DNA of 49,632 nt from the NCBI RefSeq assembly GCF_000518285.1, contig NZ_JADH01000011.1, positions 1 through 49,632 on the forward strand, read 5' to 3'. Position numbers and translations under genes: made by a program. The DNA comes from Williamsoniiplasma lucivorax ATCC 49196 (lineage in GTDB: Bacteria > Bacillota_I > Bacilli_A > Mycoplasmatales > Mycoplasmataceae). The notes beneath the pieces are model-generated. The model saw only the letters and a program-made list of their open reading frames with translations, ran no database searches and was not told the origin of the DNA. This document shows positions 1 to 9,437 of this stretch, piece after piece; position 1 is the first letter of the stretch; every line of letters begins with the position of its first letter.

Positions 1-5
1 GCCAA

Positions 6-446
6 ATGTCTAGTAAAAAATGAATAATTAAATGAATTACCATTGTTGACTTCAAAAGTAAAACTGTGGAAACAGATTTAGAATTAAGCAAAGAACAACG
101 CAGTGCCATCACAAATGTTATAATCGATTGGGAAGATGAAGAAAAAATATCGTTCCGAGATAAAATCAAAGAACCAGGAAAGAAGGTCACAAAAATGTTA
201 CAAGTTAAAAGACACACTAGTCCAATTGGGCCACCAATTGAAGATGACCTTCGCGAAATCATCAAAGACTTAAAAAAAGAAGTTCTTAAATTAACTCAAA
301 AAGTTGAGTTTTTAGAACTTGAAAATGCTCAATTAAGAGAAAGAGTTCAACTTTTAGAAGCTCAAAATGCTCAATTGAAAGCAGAAAATGCTCAATTAAA
401 AATAAGACTGAATAAATACGAAACTCAATTTGGAATTATTAATTAG
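6..446 (+). CDS. Coiled-coil hypothetical protein (5' end uncertain)
   Basis: I do not recognise a family. Read with UGA as Trp, the frame is open from the window edge; the first ATG is at 6, giving 146 residues, and a GTG at 66 is an alternative. The protein is charged and has no signal peptide. From about residue 80 it becomes a strong leucine-zipper-like coiled coil with near-repeats of E/Q-N-A-Q-L spaced seven residues apart, ending about 15 residues before the stop. This suggests a self-associating or scaffold-type protein. It may be the C-terminal end of a longer gene, because the frame remains open to base 1. A strong hairpin terminator follows directly. Confidence 0.6.
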
Positions 447-474
447 TATTTACCGCCAAAAAACTCAACTCTTG

Positions 475-530
475 AAACTTCATAAAATGAATTTTTAAGT
501 TCATTTTATGAAGTTTATTTTTTTCTTTTT
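475..530 (+). terminator. Rho-independent terminator
   Basis: A 17-bp perfect stem (475-491 with 500-516) has an 8-nt loop and is followed by a T-rich tract. It ends the coiled-coil gene and isolates the permease pair downstream. Confidence 0.85.
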
Positions 531-601
531 CTTATATTTTAAAAAATGATGTACAATCAAAATAATTATTTTTTGAGACCAAAAATTAGAAAGAGAAATG
601 T

Positions 602-2179
602 ATGTTAAAAAATAAAGCAAAATTTTATGAATTTTTATCACTATTCATCATGACTGTTGGAACTGTAATTGGTTCAGGAATTTTTATGAAAAACACACAA
701 TTATTACAATCAACTGAAAATCCAATCATTGCTATCATCTTATGAACTGCTGTTGGATTAGTAGCAATCATGATTGTTTATGTGTTCATTGAAATTTCGT
801 CTGCAACAACCCATATGGGAAATGGAACTGTTGGAACTTGAACAAAGATGTTTATTAATCGCCGCACAGCGAGCTTATTCTCTGTATTTTACACAACTTT
901 ATACTACCCAATTTGTCAATCACTTTTTGCTGGAGCATTTGTTGGTTTCTTTTTTCAAACTATTGGTAAACCGTTAGATGCTGATACACAATTAATTATT
1001 TTATTAGCCACTGGAATTTTCTTAATTGTTTTTTTTAATACAATTAGTATGTTAAAACCATCACTTTCTCGTCATATTCAAGTGTTTGGAACAATCTTTA
1101 AATTTATTCCTTTATTAATTGCTTTAGGAGCTGGATTCTTTTTAATGAATACAGGAAGTTCTGCCTTTCTCAATGGTGGTTATGGTGGTCATGACTGATC
1201 AACATCTAATTTTGTGGGGGCTAATTTTATTAAAGGTTTTGGGCCAATTCTATTTGCTTTTGATGGTTTTATTTATATTACAAATGCGCAAAAACGCGCG
1301 AAATTTAAAGAAGTAGTTCCTAAATCATTATTATTTGGATTAGTGTTTGTGGCGATCTTTTATGTTTTAATTTCAATCTCATTATTTATGGGATCACCAG
1401 ATGGAAGTATTGTGGAATTATTATCTAAACTATTTTCATTATCAGGATCAGCTAGTGCTGCGACTGCTGCCAACATCATTTCTAACATTTTCTTAATGGG
1501 AATTTGTTTAATTGGAGTGAATATTTTTGCAATGATTGGAAACATTGGTCTAGAATCCGATGTTGATGCAAAAATCGTTTATACACATAACAAAGGGATG
1601 AGCACTGTTCATGCTGGAATTGTTAATACAATTTTATCAATTATCTTTTTTGTCGCTTTGACTTTAGCTGGGACAATGTTTATTCGTGGTAACTGAACTG
1701 GTTTAGGAACCACTTTTGAATCTTGAACAGCAGCTGACCCGAAAAACGTTAATCTTAAAGATTATTTAAGCATGGTTAACAATAATATGTTAGCTTTCAT
1801 CAACACCATGTCAACCGCCATTTCAACATTTTGTTTCTTAATGGTTGGGATGGTAATGATTGCTTCAATTTTCAACCGCAAAACTAATAAAGTTGCGGTT
1901 GAAAAAATCAAAGGCTTTATTCCACTAGCAATTTTTGGTTCAATTCTTTTGATTTTCTTTGTTATTTGTGGGGTTATAACTTTCGCTTTACCAGAATCTG
2001 GTAAAGCATGAATTGGCTCAGATGGATTCTACTTTACAATTCTTTTCGGAGGTTCATTTATTTTTGCAATCTTAATCTTTGCTTTACAAGAATTTCTCTT
2101 TTATAAAATTCCAATCACTAATGGTTTCCATGGATTTCATTCTGATCACAAAAAAGGTGTAGCGCATGTTAAACAATAA
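602..2179 (+). CDS. APC-family amino-acid permease (copy 1)
   Basis: Integral membrane transporter of 525 residues, close to the usual 450-550 of APC permeases. The first helix carries the family glycine signature (GTVIGSGIF, about residues 20-28), which in APC proteins forms the unwound substrate-binding helix. About twelve hydrophobic segments follow; a basic NRKTNKV loop lies near residue 425. Several TGA codons are read as Trp (for example at 1197 and 1695). The start at ATG 602 follows a GAGA-type ribosome site. The gene overlaps the next, clearly paralogous permease by 14 nt, so the two are translationally coupled. Substrate is not evident; an amino acid is inferred from the family. Confidence 0.85.
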
Positions 2180-3728
2180 ACCAAAAACGAAAACGTTTGA
2201 ATTTCTAACATTATTTACGATGGTTATTGGAACTGTTATTGGTTCTGGTATTTATATGAAAAACAATGAACTATTACAACAAACCCAAAACCCAATTATT
2301 TCGATTGCTCTTTGAGCTCTTGTTGGTTTTGTTTGTGTTATTTCGGTGAGAATTTTTATTGAAATTTCGAGTTCAACCAAGCATTTTGGAAATGGAACAA
2401 TCGGGAACTGAACAAAACTTTTCATTAATAGAAAAGTGGCTTCATTGTTTTCGATTTTTTATTTAGTAATGTATCTACCTTCAACCCAAGCTTTCTTTAT
2501 TGGAACATTTATTATGTATTTTTTCCAAGCAATTGGAGTAGTGATTCAACCTTCAACCCAAATTTCGATTTATTTAGCAGCCGGAATCTTTGTTTTGGTG
2601 GGGTTTACTTTACTACAAATGTACAAACCCAAATACAATAAAACTTTACAAGTTTTTGGAACAATCTTTAAATTTATTCCACTAGTTATTGCCTTAGTAG
2701 CTGGTTTTGTTTTAATGGATAAAACTGGGGGAAGTTCAGCTATGTGAAATGGTGGTGGAGAAACTGGGGGTCACTGGTCAACAACATCAATTTCTAAAAC
2801 CGCATTTATTGGTGGTTTTGGTGCAATTTTATTTTCATTTGATGGTTATATTTATATTGCTAATGCTCAAAAAGATGCAACCCACAAAGATGTTGTTCCG
2901 AAAGCTTTGTTTTTTGGAATGATTTTTGTGGCTATCTTTTATATTTTAATGGCGATTTCTTTATTTTTAGGTTCACCCGATGGTTCAATTCAAAAACTAT
3001 TTGAAAAACTATTATCCGGAGGAGCTAAAACCCCAACTGAATTAGTAGCTAATTTATCAAGAGTTATTTCCAATAGCATTTTGATTATTATTTGTGCTTT
3101 AAATATTAATGTCTTTACTTATATTGGTGCTGTTGATGTGCAGTCTGATGCTGAAATGGGCTTGTTGTTTTCTGGTAAACAGAAAACAACAATGACTGAA
3201 AAACAAGCTGGTTGAACCCAAATGGCAATTGTTGCCATGATTTATGTGATCATGGTTTTACTAGGATTTTTTATTCCAATTGCAACAGCTGGATGAGAAG
3301 GAATCAATACCATTATTACGATGGAGGGTATCAAAACTGGCATCTTCTATGCCCCTTTAACTTTAATGGGTGAATTTGCTTCGGCGGTTTCTGCTCTTTC
3401 CTTTCTTTTAATTTCGGCAATTGTTTTTGCAGCAATCTCGAACCGCAAAACCAATAAAGTTAAAGTTGATAAAGTGCGATTCTTCTTACCTTTAGCAATC
3501 TTTTCATCAGTCGCAATGTGTCTCTTTACCTTTTTTGGAATTTTCACTTTTGTCTTTCCGAACGAATTCTTATTAGATGACAAAAAATGAATTGAAACAA
3601 GTGGGTTTATTTTCACAATTATGTTAGTCTTATCACTTATTTTATGAATTGCAGTCTTTTTAATTCAAGAAAAACTTCTCTTTAAAAAATATCCCAACCA
3701 AATGATTATTCAGGAACTTCGACAATAA
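2166..3728 (+). CDS. APC-family amino-acid permease (copy 2)
   Basis: A 520-residue paralogue of the upstream permease. The two share the start of helix 1 (GTVIGSGI), the GNGT-GxWTK segment, the QVFGTIFKFIPL segment, the FDGxIYIxNAQK segment and the SNRKTNKV loop, so they arose by tandem duplication. The ATG lies inside the last codons of copy 1, preceded by AAAAGGTG as a ribosome site. No terminator separates the copies, so they form one operon. The pair could form a heteromer or transport different amino acids; the sequence cannot decide. The loop at residues 195-215 is richer in Gly than in copy 1. Confidence 0.85.
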
Positions 3729-3773
3729 AGATTTTTTTAAACATGGTAAAATTAAAAAAGATTAGGAGAACAT

Positions 3774-4397
3774 ATGAACTTACCAAATAGAATTACAATT
3801 TTTAGATTATGTGTTGTTCCTTTTGTGGCGATTTTTATTTTATTAGGTTTTTATCTAACTGATTCTCGATTTTTGATTGGCAATCAAACTTATAGTATTT
3901 CAATTTTTTATCTAATTGGGGGTTTGTTATTTATCATAGGAAGTTTGAGTGATTTTTTAGATGGTTATTTAGCTCGTAAAAATAATCAAGTCACTGATTT
4001 TGGTAAATTCTTTGATCCGATTGCTGACAAACTTTTAGTGAACACTGTTTTGATTCTTTTTGCTTGAACGGGGATGCTACCTGTTTGAATTACTTTAATT
4101 TTAATTCTAAGAGATATCTTTGTTGATTTTATCCGCATGATGTTAAGTAAAAAACAAGTCACACTTGCTGCTGGAATTTGGGGGAAATGAAAAACTGTTT
4201 TTCAAATGTTTGGTTTAAGTTTAATCTTTTTTATCTCTTATAAATTTTTCCCTCAATTTGAAAAATATGAATATGGTTGATTTAACATGGTGGTACAAAT
4301 CCCAATGTTTTTAGCGGTTATCTTTAGTGTTTATTCAGGAGCTGATTATTTTATCAAAGCTTATCCCACACTTTTTAAAGGACAAAAAAATGTTTAA
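3774..4397 (+). CDS. pgsA: CDP-diacylglycerol--glycerol-3-phosphate 3-phosphatidyltransferase
   Basis: Makes phosphatidylglycerol phosphate from CDP-diacylglycerol and glycerol-3-phosphate in the membrane, the committed step toward phosphatidylglycerol and cardiolipin. The CDP-alcohol phosphotransferase signature is complete: D-x2-D-G-x2-A-R-x8-G-x3-D-x3-D, from about residue 61 (SDFLDGYLAR, then GKFFDPIADK). The protein has 207 residues, typical for PgsA, with several membrane helices. Start ATG 3774 follows AGGAGA. Its last 8 nt overlap rsmG. A cardiolipin synthase at 40677 would use its downstream product. Confidence 0.93.
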
Positions 4398-5097
4398 TAA
4401 TTGAAACATTTTTGATGGATATAAAAACATCAAACTAACTGAAAAAATCAAAACCCAATTAAATCAGTATTATGATTTTTTAGTTGCTGAAAATGCTAAA
4501 TACAATTTAACAAGAATTGTTGATCAAAATGAAGTGTTTGAAAAACACTTTTTAGATTCTTTGTTATTTACAGAAGAATTTACACTAAACAATCAAGTAA
4601 TTGCTGATATTGGAACTGGTCCTGGTTTTCCTGGTGTTGTTTTAAAAATTTTTTTTCCATATTTAAAAGTTACTTTAATTGAATCAAATAGTAAAAAAAT
4701 TACCTTTTTAAAACAACTAATTACTTTGTTGGGTTTAACGGATGTTGAAATTGCGAATGAACGAGCAGAAATCTTTTCTATAGCTCAACAAGAAAAATTT
4801 GATCTTGTAATTTCTCGAGCCGTTGCCCATCTAGATATCATTTTAGAAATTGGTGTGCAAATGCTAAAAATCAATGGAACTTTTATTTTATTAAAAGGTC
4901 CGAAAGCTCAACAAGAAATTAATGAAATGGGCAACAAAGACCAAAAAATGAAATTACAGTTAATTAAGACCCAAACTTTAGAAGATACTGGTTTTGGTAT
5001 TCGAGTAAATTTGTTTTATCAAAAAATTTCTACCACACCAAACCTTTACCCTCGTAAATATGCACAAATTAAAAAAACAAATGCCAAAACCAAATAA
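4390..5097 (+). CDS. rsmG: 16S rRNA (guanine527-N7)-methyltransferase RsmG (GidB)
   Basis: Methylates N7 of G527 in 16S rRNA using S-adenosylmethionine. The SAM-binding loop is visible as ADIGTGPGFPG (about residues 71-81), followed by an acidic strand end (TLIESNSKK) and the conserved VISRAVA segment. Length is 235 residues, normal for the family. ATG 4390 overlaps pgsA by 8 nt, so the two are co-transcribed and translationally coupled. The C-terminus has the usual basic PRKYAQIKK tail. Confidence 0.92.
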
Positions 5098-5113
5098 TCT
5101 TTATATTAATATA

Positions 5114-5119
5114 TATAAT
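5114..5119 (+). promoter_or_regulatory. -10 element of small membrane gene copy 1
   Basis: TATAAT only 20 nt before the ATG at 5139, implying a very short leader with a GAGG ribosome site. No clear -35 was seen. Confidence 0.45.
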
Positions 5120-5138
5120 TTTCGTGAGGTATATATAT

Positions 5139-5519
5139 ATGAAAACAAAATTTGAAGGACAATATAAAACGGGTTTAACATTAATCATAATTGGGGCATC
5201 AATTGTGATTGGAGTTATAAGCATTATGATACTTGTTTTTTTAGCGGGGGTTGGCATGGTCTTACCATTTTGACCAACTAGAATGGTGGCGATTCCAATA
5301 ATTTTTATGGTTGTATTTTTAGTACCAACTATTGTGACATTAGTTCTAGCAATTATTGAGATGAAAAACAAAACAGCCAAAAGAAAGATTGTGCTTGCTA
5401 TTCTAGGAATTATCTTTTCTACAGTGCTTGGTGTTATTGGTGGTATTTTTTTACTAATTGCTGAACAAGAACCGATTAGTGTTTCCCAAACTTCTTCACA
5501 ACCAGAACAAATTTTATAA
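5139..5519 (+). CDS. Small four-helix membrane protein, family copy 1
   Basis: Function unknown. It has 126 residues with a conserved N-terminus (MKTKFEGQYKTGL), two long hydrophobic segments, a basic loop (KNKTAKRK, about residues 85-92), one or two further hydrophobic segments and a short polar tail. Paralogues lie at 8028 and 9438, with a decayed copy near 8479-8931. The first 20 nt of all three intact genes are identical (ATGAAAACAAAATTTGAAGG). TGA is read as Trp once. It has its own promoter and terminator. Confidence 0.75.
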
Positions 5520-5532
5520 TTATCTGTTTTTT

Positions 5533-5569
5533 AATAGTTAGTTTATTTCGATAAACTAACTATTTTTTT
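5533..5569 (+). terminator. Rho-independent terminator
   Basis: A 13-bp perfect stem (5533-5545 with 5552-5564), a 6-nt loop and a T run, just after small membrane gene copy 1. Confidence 0.85.
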
Positions 5570-6133
5570 ATTGAGTACTAAGTAGTGTGTTATCGTGAAT
5601 CATAAAAATCATTATCAAAAAGTAGTTATATTGATATTGAAATCATAAAAATTTTTATGTTTGATTTTTGTCTAATCTTGATGATATTTTTTATGTTGTT
5701 TTCAATGTTGAAAATGTGATATTTACAAAATGCAAGTCACAAGAATAATTACAAAAAATCAAAATTGATTTTTACTAAAAAATAAAAAAATTTTCATTAC
5801 AAAATTTAATGCTTAGTGTAGCTATCGATCATTTTGATCACATTAATGTTTTTGAATCATCTTCTAACAAAACACAATAAACCATTAAATTATGATTGGT
5901 TAAATGATTTGTTAAAAATTGGTTTAATCAACTAAAACTCTTTATAAATGGTTGATTATATGATTTTGATAGCTTGGTTTTTTGGTTATTTGATGTGTTA
6001 ATCAACAATGATAATCAATCAATTATTTTTATTATATAATTTTGGAAAAACTTTATTATAGTATTAATTGACAGTCTGAATTGAAAGTTAAATAATTAAA
6101 ATAAGTCACACGACTTAGAAGGAATTTAATAAA
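5570..6133 (+). other. Gene-poor AT-rich stretch
   Basis: About 560 bp without a convincing gene. Frames between about 5810 and 6035 read as long hydrophobic runs broken by stops, which may be a decayed membrane gene, but no family is recognisable. TATAAT-like sequences near 6035 may serve the short ORF at 6134. Confidence 0.4.
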
Positions 6134-6322
6134 ATGAAAAACATATTAAACCAATTGAAACAACCATTTGGAGATCCGAGAATTTTTACAAGAAATTCTT
6201 TTTGCAATAACGAGACAAATAACACTAAAGAAATTATTTTTCATAACAGAATAATAGTCTATTCAGCACTAGCCCAACAAATAAAGAAGGAAACAAGATA
6301 CTTAATAAACGGAAAAGAATAG
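6134..6322 (+). CDS. Short hypothetical ORF
   Basis: A 62-residue frame with a reasonable ribosome site (GAAGGA, about 10 nt before the ATG). The product is polar and basic, with no signal peptide, transmembrane segment or recognised domain. It sits alone in a degraded region, so it may be a relic start of a longer gene. Weakly supported. Confidence 0.3.
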   Translation: MKNILNQLKQPFGDPRIFTRNSFCNNETNNTKEIIFHNRIIVYSALAQQIKKETRYLINGKE

Positions 6323-7036
6323 ATCATTTAAATATGAAAAATATTTTTAGATTTTGATACCCTTAAAAGCCAAAGGCTGTTTTTAATTGTGCAAAAATGC
6401 AATCATGTAAAATGAATAAAAACATTTTTCCCTTTTAGAACAAGTAAGTTATTTATTTATTTTAACGATTATAAATAAATATTAAATGAGCAAATGTTAA
6501 TGATAAAGCCTCCCTACATCTTTGTTAAAAATGAAGATGTCTTTCCTATTGTTCGACTTTTTTGCCCCTACTTCTTTGTTAGAAAATAACCCCAAAAAAA
6601 TATAATAGACTAAAAGATGATGAGTAAATTACTCCCCAAAATTTGCATATTACAATATTAAAATTTTATATTCATCATCATAGTTATTAATGAATTAATC
6701 GTTCTTGCTTATCGTGAATTAAGCCGTTAAAACTTTTGAAGATCAAGAGAAATAATTTTTAGTGTATGAATATTATTGTGTTGTGAATTCACCTTTTTTA
6801 GAATTTGGTTTGGAATATTTGTTGATTAAATTTTTCATTTTAATCAATAAAAAAATTTCTATTTTTTAAGTTCTTGAAAAGCTATTCTGGAGAGTTGGAT
6901 TCAAAAATAAAATTTTTAAGGGTGGAATATATATCTACACATAATATTCAATTATAAAAATCATCATTTGATTATTTACTCAAAAGTTATTTGAATTTTT
7001 AAAAGTAAAAATTCAAATCATAAGGAATATAAAGTG
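6323..7036 (+). other. Gene-poor stretch with short repeats
   Basis: About 700 bp with no supported gene. It holds an imperfect direct repeat (CCTACATCTTTGTTA near 6513 and CCTACTTCTTTGTTA near 6567) and a perfect 13-bp inverted repeat at 6989-7018. The rest looks like decaying intergenic DNA. Confidence 0.4.
6989..7018. repeat. 13-bp perfect inverted repeat before the ISLre2 relic
   Basis: 6989-7001 pairs with 7006-7018 around an AAAG loop. It lies directly upstream of the AAGGA ribosome site of the ORF at 7037. No T tract follows, so it is not an obvious terminator; it may be a leader hairpin. Confidence 0.6.
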
Positions 7037-7441
7037 ATGCCTAAACAGACAGAAAAAAATAGAAAATTTTTATTGAATATGAGATCTAAAATCGAAGACA
7101 AAGATTTAGAGTTTTTTAAAACAAGAAACAAGGCGAAGTATGTCCTTGTCAAAATTAAAGCCAGAGTAATTACAACTGAATTTGGCAATTTAGTTTACAA
7201 ACGTCGTATATACAAATATTTGGAAAATTACACTTGAAAATATGTGGCTTTTGTTGATGAATGTTTTAATTTTTCTAAATGATCAAAAATAGATCCTAAG
7301 TTAATTGAAAAAATTAAACAACAAATAGAAATGGGCGAACGCTATCAAAAAATTGTTGATATGTTTCCCTTGGCTAAATTGTCAATTATGACTATTTCTA
7401 GAATCCATCAATCTATGGAAACTTACAAAAAAGGTAAGTAA
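7037..7441 (+). pseudogene. ISLre2 (UPF0236) transposase, N-terminal remnant
   Basis: An open frame of 134 residues that matches the N-terminal part of ISLre2/UPF0236 transposases: a KARVITTEFGNLVYKRR strand pair, then YKY, a segment ending VDECFNFSKW, then a predicted helix-turn-helix (ERYQKIVDMF ... SIMTISRIHQ). Full members are about 400-450 residues and carry the catalytic domain further downstream; here a stop follows at once, and the next DNA is an unrelated transposase relic. It is therefore a truncated copy. GTG 7034 is an alternative start. No terminal repeats were identified. Identification is from pattern memory, not a search. Confidence 0.65.
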
Positions 7442-7619
7442 CAAAACAAAAACAAAGATTAATTAAATTAATAAAAATCAAGCAGTTTTCACATTATGTG
7501 TAGTGCTTTTGTGTAATCAAAAAGCTTATTTCAAGCTTAAAATAATGTTAAAAAATAATTTGAGAACAAAGGTATAAAATTTATAAATAAACATCATAAA
7601 TGTTTACGAAATGGAGAAA
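7442..7619 (+). other. Spacer between two transposase relics
   Basis: No gene seen. A short hairpin-prone AAGCTTATTTCAAGCTT segment lies near 7521-7537. It may include the eroded 3' part of the IS3-type element. Confidence 0.3.
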
Positions 7620-7990
7620 AAATTTACTTTCAACTCACTCATTAAATGATTCTGTCGGAGCATTATTTTTAAAGCTGGCATCTGACATTGAGTGTGTTTT
7701 TTAGTGTCTTTTTTTGTGTACAAAATTAAGACATTTTTATTAACAAAATTTGTTCCTTAATCGGATTGCACAATCATTTTTTGGCTATCGTTTTTAGCAT
7801 ACTTTTCAATCATATCTAAAACTTTTAAAGCAGAATTAGAATTTTTAGAAGTGTTCGGTAAAAATGCTGGTCGACAATTGTTGAATCAAGCAAATCATAA
7901 GCAATCATAGAATTTTGTTTATTTACTGGACCAACTCTGTTTTCAATATGGAATTTCTGGAATAAACACATTTCTGCCTTAGGTGATAAT
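7620..7990 (-). pseudogene. IS3-family (IS150-like) transposase OrfB relic
   Basis: On the minus strand, frame-broken pieces match the integrase core of IS3-family OrfB in order: AYDLLDSTIVDQ, then NSNSALKVLDMIEKYAKND, then IVQSD-stop-GT (the second catalytic Asp region, near 7756-7776), then SMSDASFKNNAPTESF (the catalytic Glu region, near 7640-7690). At least two frameshifts and a UAA inside the core make it non-functional. No terminal repeats could be assigned. The relic ends where the small membrane gene copy 2 begins. Confidence 0.6.
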
Positions 7991-8027
7991 TGGTATAAAA
8001 TATAAGTGTGTTTCATGGAGGTATATA

Positions 8028-8408
8028 ATGAAAACAAAATTTGAAGGCGAGTATAAAACTGGCCTAACATTAATCATTGTGGGTTCTTCAATTCTAATTG
8101 GAATTCTTGGGATTATGGTAATTGTGCTTCTCGTAAGTATTGCTGTAATTGGTTCTGCAACGCAAGTGGCGGTTTTTATCGGATTGGTGGTCTTTATGAG
8201 TATTTTCATCGCACCAACTATTGTAACTTTGGTGTTGGCAAGCATTGAAAGAAAACACAAGACTACTAAAAGAAGAGTTGCTCTTGCTGTTCTGGGAATT
8301 ATTTTTGGGAGCGTTATTGGAATAATTGGTGCTATTTTTTTACTAGTTGCCAAAGAAGAATCGCCAACTCCTCCCGTCGAAAATAAAGATCAAGAAATTA
8401 AAGCATAA
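8028..8408 (+). CDS. Small four-helix membrane protein, family copy 2
   Basis: Paralogue of the proteins at 5139 and 9438, again 126 residues and closest to copy 1 (shared PTIVTLVLA, basic KHKTTKRR loop, LGIIFGSVIG, GAIFLLVA). The tail is acidic and proline-containing (EESPTPPVENK). Start ATG 8028 follows TGGAGG. Its promoter (TATAAA at 7994) lies within or next to the end of an IS3 relic on the other strand, so the copy may have arrived through rearrangement. Function unknown; a membrane location is inferred from hydrophobicity. Confidence 0.75.
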   Translation: MKTKFEGEYKTGLTLIIVGSSILIGILGIMVIVLLVSIAVIGSATQVAVFIGLVVFMSIFIAPTIVTLVLASIERKHKTTKRRVALAVLGIIFGSVIGIIGAIFLLVAKEESPTPPVENKDQEIKA

Positions 8409-8425
8409 AATTTTTAAAACTTTGT

Positions 8426-8463
8426 AATAACTAGTTTCCTAAGTGGGGGGCTAGTTATTTTTG
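8426..8463 (+). terminator. Probable terminator
   Basis: A 9-bp stem (8426-8434 with 8451-8459), a 16-nt loop and a short T run after small membrane gene copy 2. The loop contains a GGGGGG run, unusual in this AT-rich DNA. Confidence 0.6.
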
Positions 8464-8478
8464 TGAATTTTTAATTTC

Positions 8479-8931
8479 ATTGTTAAAAGTAAAGGTTATT
8501 TTTTCCGCCACACATAAGGCAAAATATAAAGCAAGTTTAACCATTGTTTTAGCCATTAGTTTCATTGGGATGCCATACTCATTAATTGTTGTTTTTATGA
8601 TTGCAAGTGGTTTGGCAGGAGTAGTCTTTTTTCTATTATCTTTTCTAATCTTTTTTTAATTCCTACATGATTATCATGGTTTTTACGATTCGTAATTTAA
8701 GGCAAAAACAACAAAACACAAAATTGTAATCAGTGTTTTAGGGATTATTTTTAAAGGTCTAACACTACTCTCGACCCACTTTTGTTTATATCAATTATTG
8801 GTATTTTGGAACGTCTACTTTCACTTGCTTTTGGAACTTTATGATCAACCGAAGGAATTCTTGTTCGGGTTGCTTCCAAACAAGCAATTGAGGATGAACG
8901 AACAGGTTCACAACTAAACAAATTGCATTAA
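8479..8931 (+). pseudogene. Decayed copy of the small membrane protein family
   Basis: Frames here contain recognisable pieces of the family in the right order: AKYKASLTIVLAISFIG (family GEYKTGLTLII), a hydrophobic run, a basic loop with TKHKIVISVLGIIF (family TTKRRVALAVLGIIF), and LWSTEGILVRVASKQ (compare LWMTGGIMLLVAEKE in copy 3). The start codon region is lost and frames change at least twice. The last piece matches copy 3 better than copies 1 and 2. The end is a TAA at 8929. Confidence 0.65.
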
Positions 8932-8935
8932 AATT

Positions 8936-8967
8936 ACACCAAGAATTAGAGTCATAATTCTTGGTGT
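8936..8967 (+). terminator. Hairpin after decayed copy
   Basis: A perfect 13-bp stem (8936-8948 with 8955-8967) around a 6-nt loop. No long T run follows, so termination may be weak. Confidence 0.5.
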
Positions 8968-9403
8968 CTTGCAGTTTAAACAAGGTAAAATTTATCAAAA
9001 ATCACTAAGAATTTTTGATATTTTTTTTGTATTTTTTTATTCATTTATATATTAAAAAACAACACCAAATAAAATTGGAAATGTTGCTTTTTAATTATTC
9101 TTTTGAAACAAAACAATAGTGGTTTTGTTAACTAATCATCAAAATAAATGCACTACTAATATTATTTTGAGTATGTTGAGCCTAGACTGAACTCATAATT
9201 TTCCTACAACACTTTTGGGTTAAATTCTATACTTGTTGTTGTTTTTATTTGCACTTTCTATTTTTTTCTTCTATTTGTTTGCTAATTCTTTTTTAATTCT
9301 TGGCTAATTAAAAAGCGAATAAAGAACTAAAAACCAAAAGAAGATATTACGTTTTCCAATTTTGGCATTCTAAAAAAATATTTTAATAAATTTAATACAA
9401 GTG
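8968..9403 (+). other. Gene-poor stretch before copy 3
   Basis: About 430 bp with no supported gene. An imperfect hairpin near 9050-9095 resembles an old terminator. Pieces near 9235-9340 read as hydrophobic then basic residues, so another very eroded family copy is possible but not demonstrable. Confidence 0.35.
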
Positions 9404-9409
9404 TATAAT
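9404..9409 (+). promoter_or_regulatory. -10 element of small membrane gene copy 3
   Basis: TATAAT located 28 nt before ATG 9438, which has a strong GGAGG ribosome site. A -35 is not clear. Confidence 0.5.
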
Positions 9410-9437
9410 TAATAAGATTTATACGGAGGTAAATAGG

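Noticed and set aside
774-977. Open frame inside the first permease
   Set aside because: Wrong frame; the permease frame reads through TGA as Trp and covers this region.
8795-8998. Minus-strand 67-residue open frame
   Set aside because: It overlaps the decayed plus-strand family copy and its hairpin; no domain or ribosome site.
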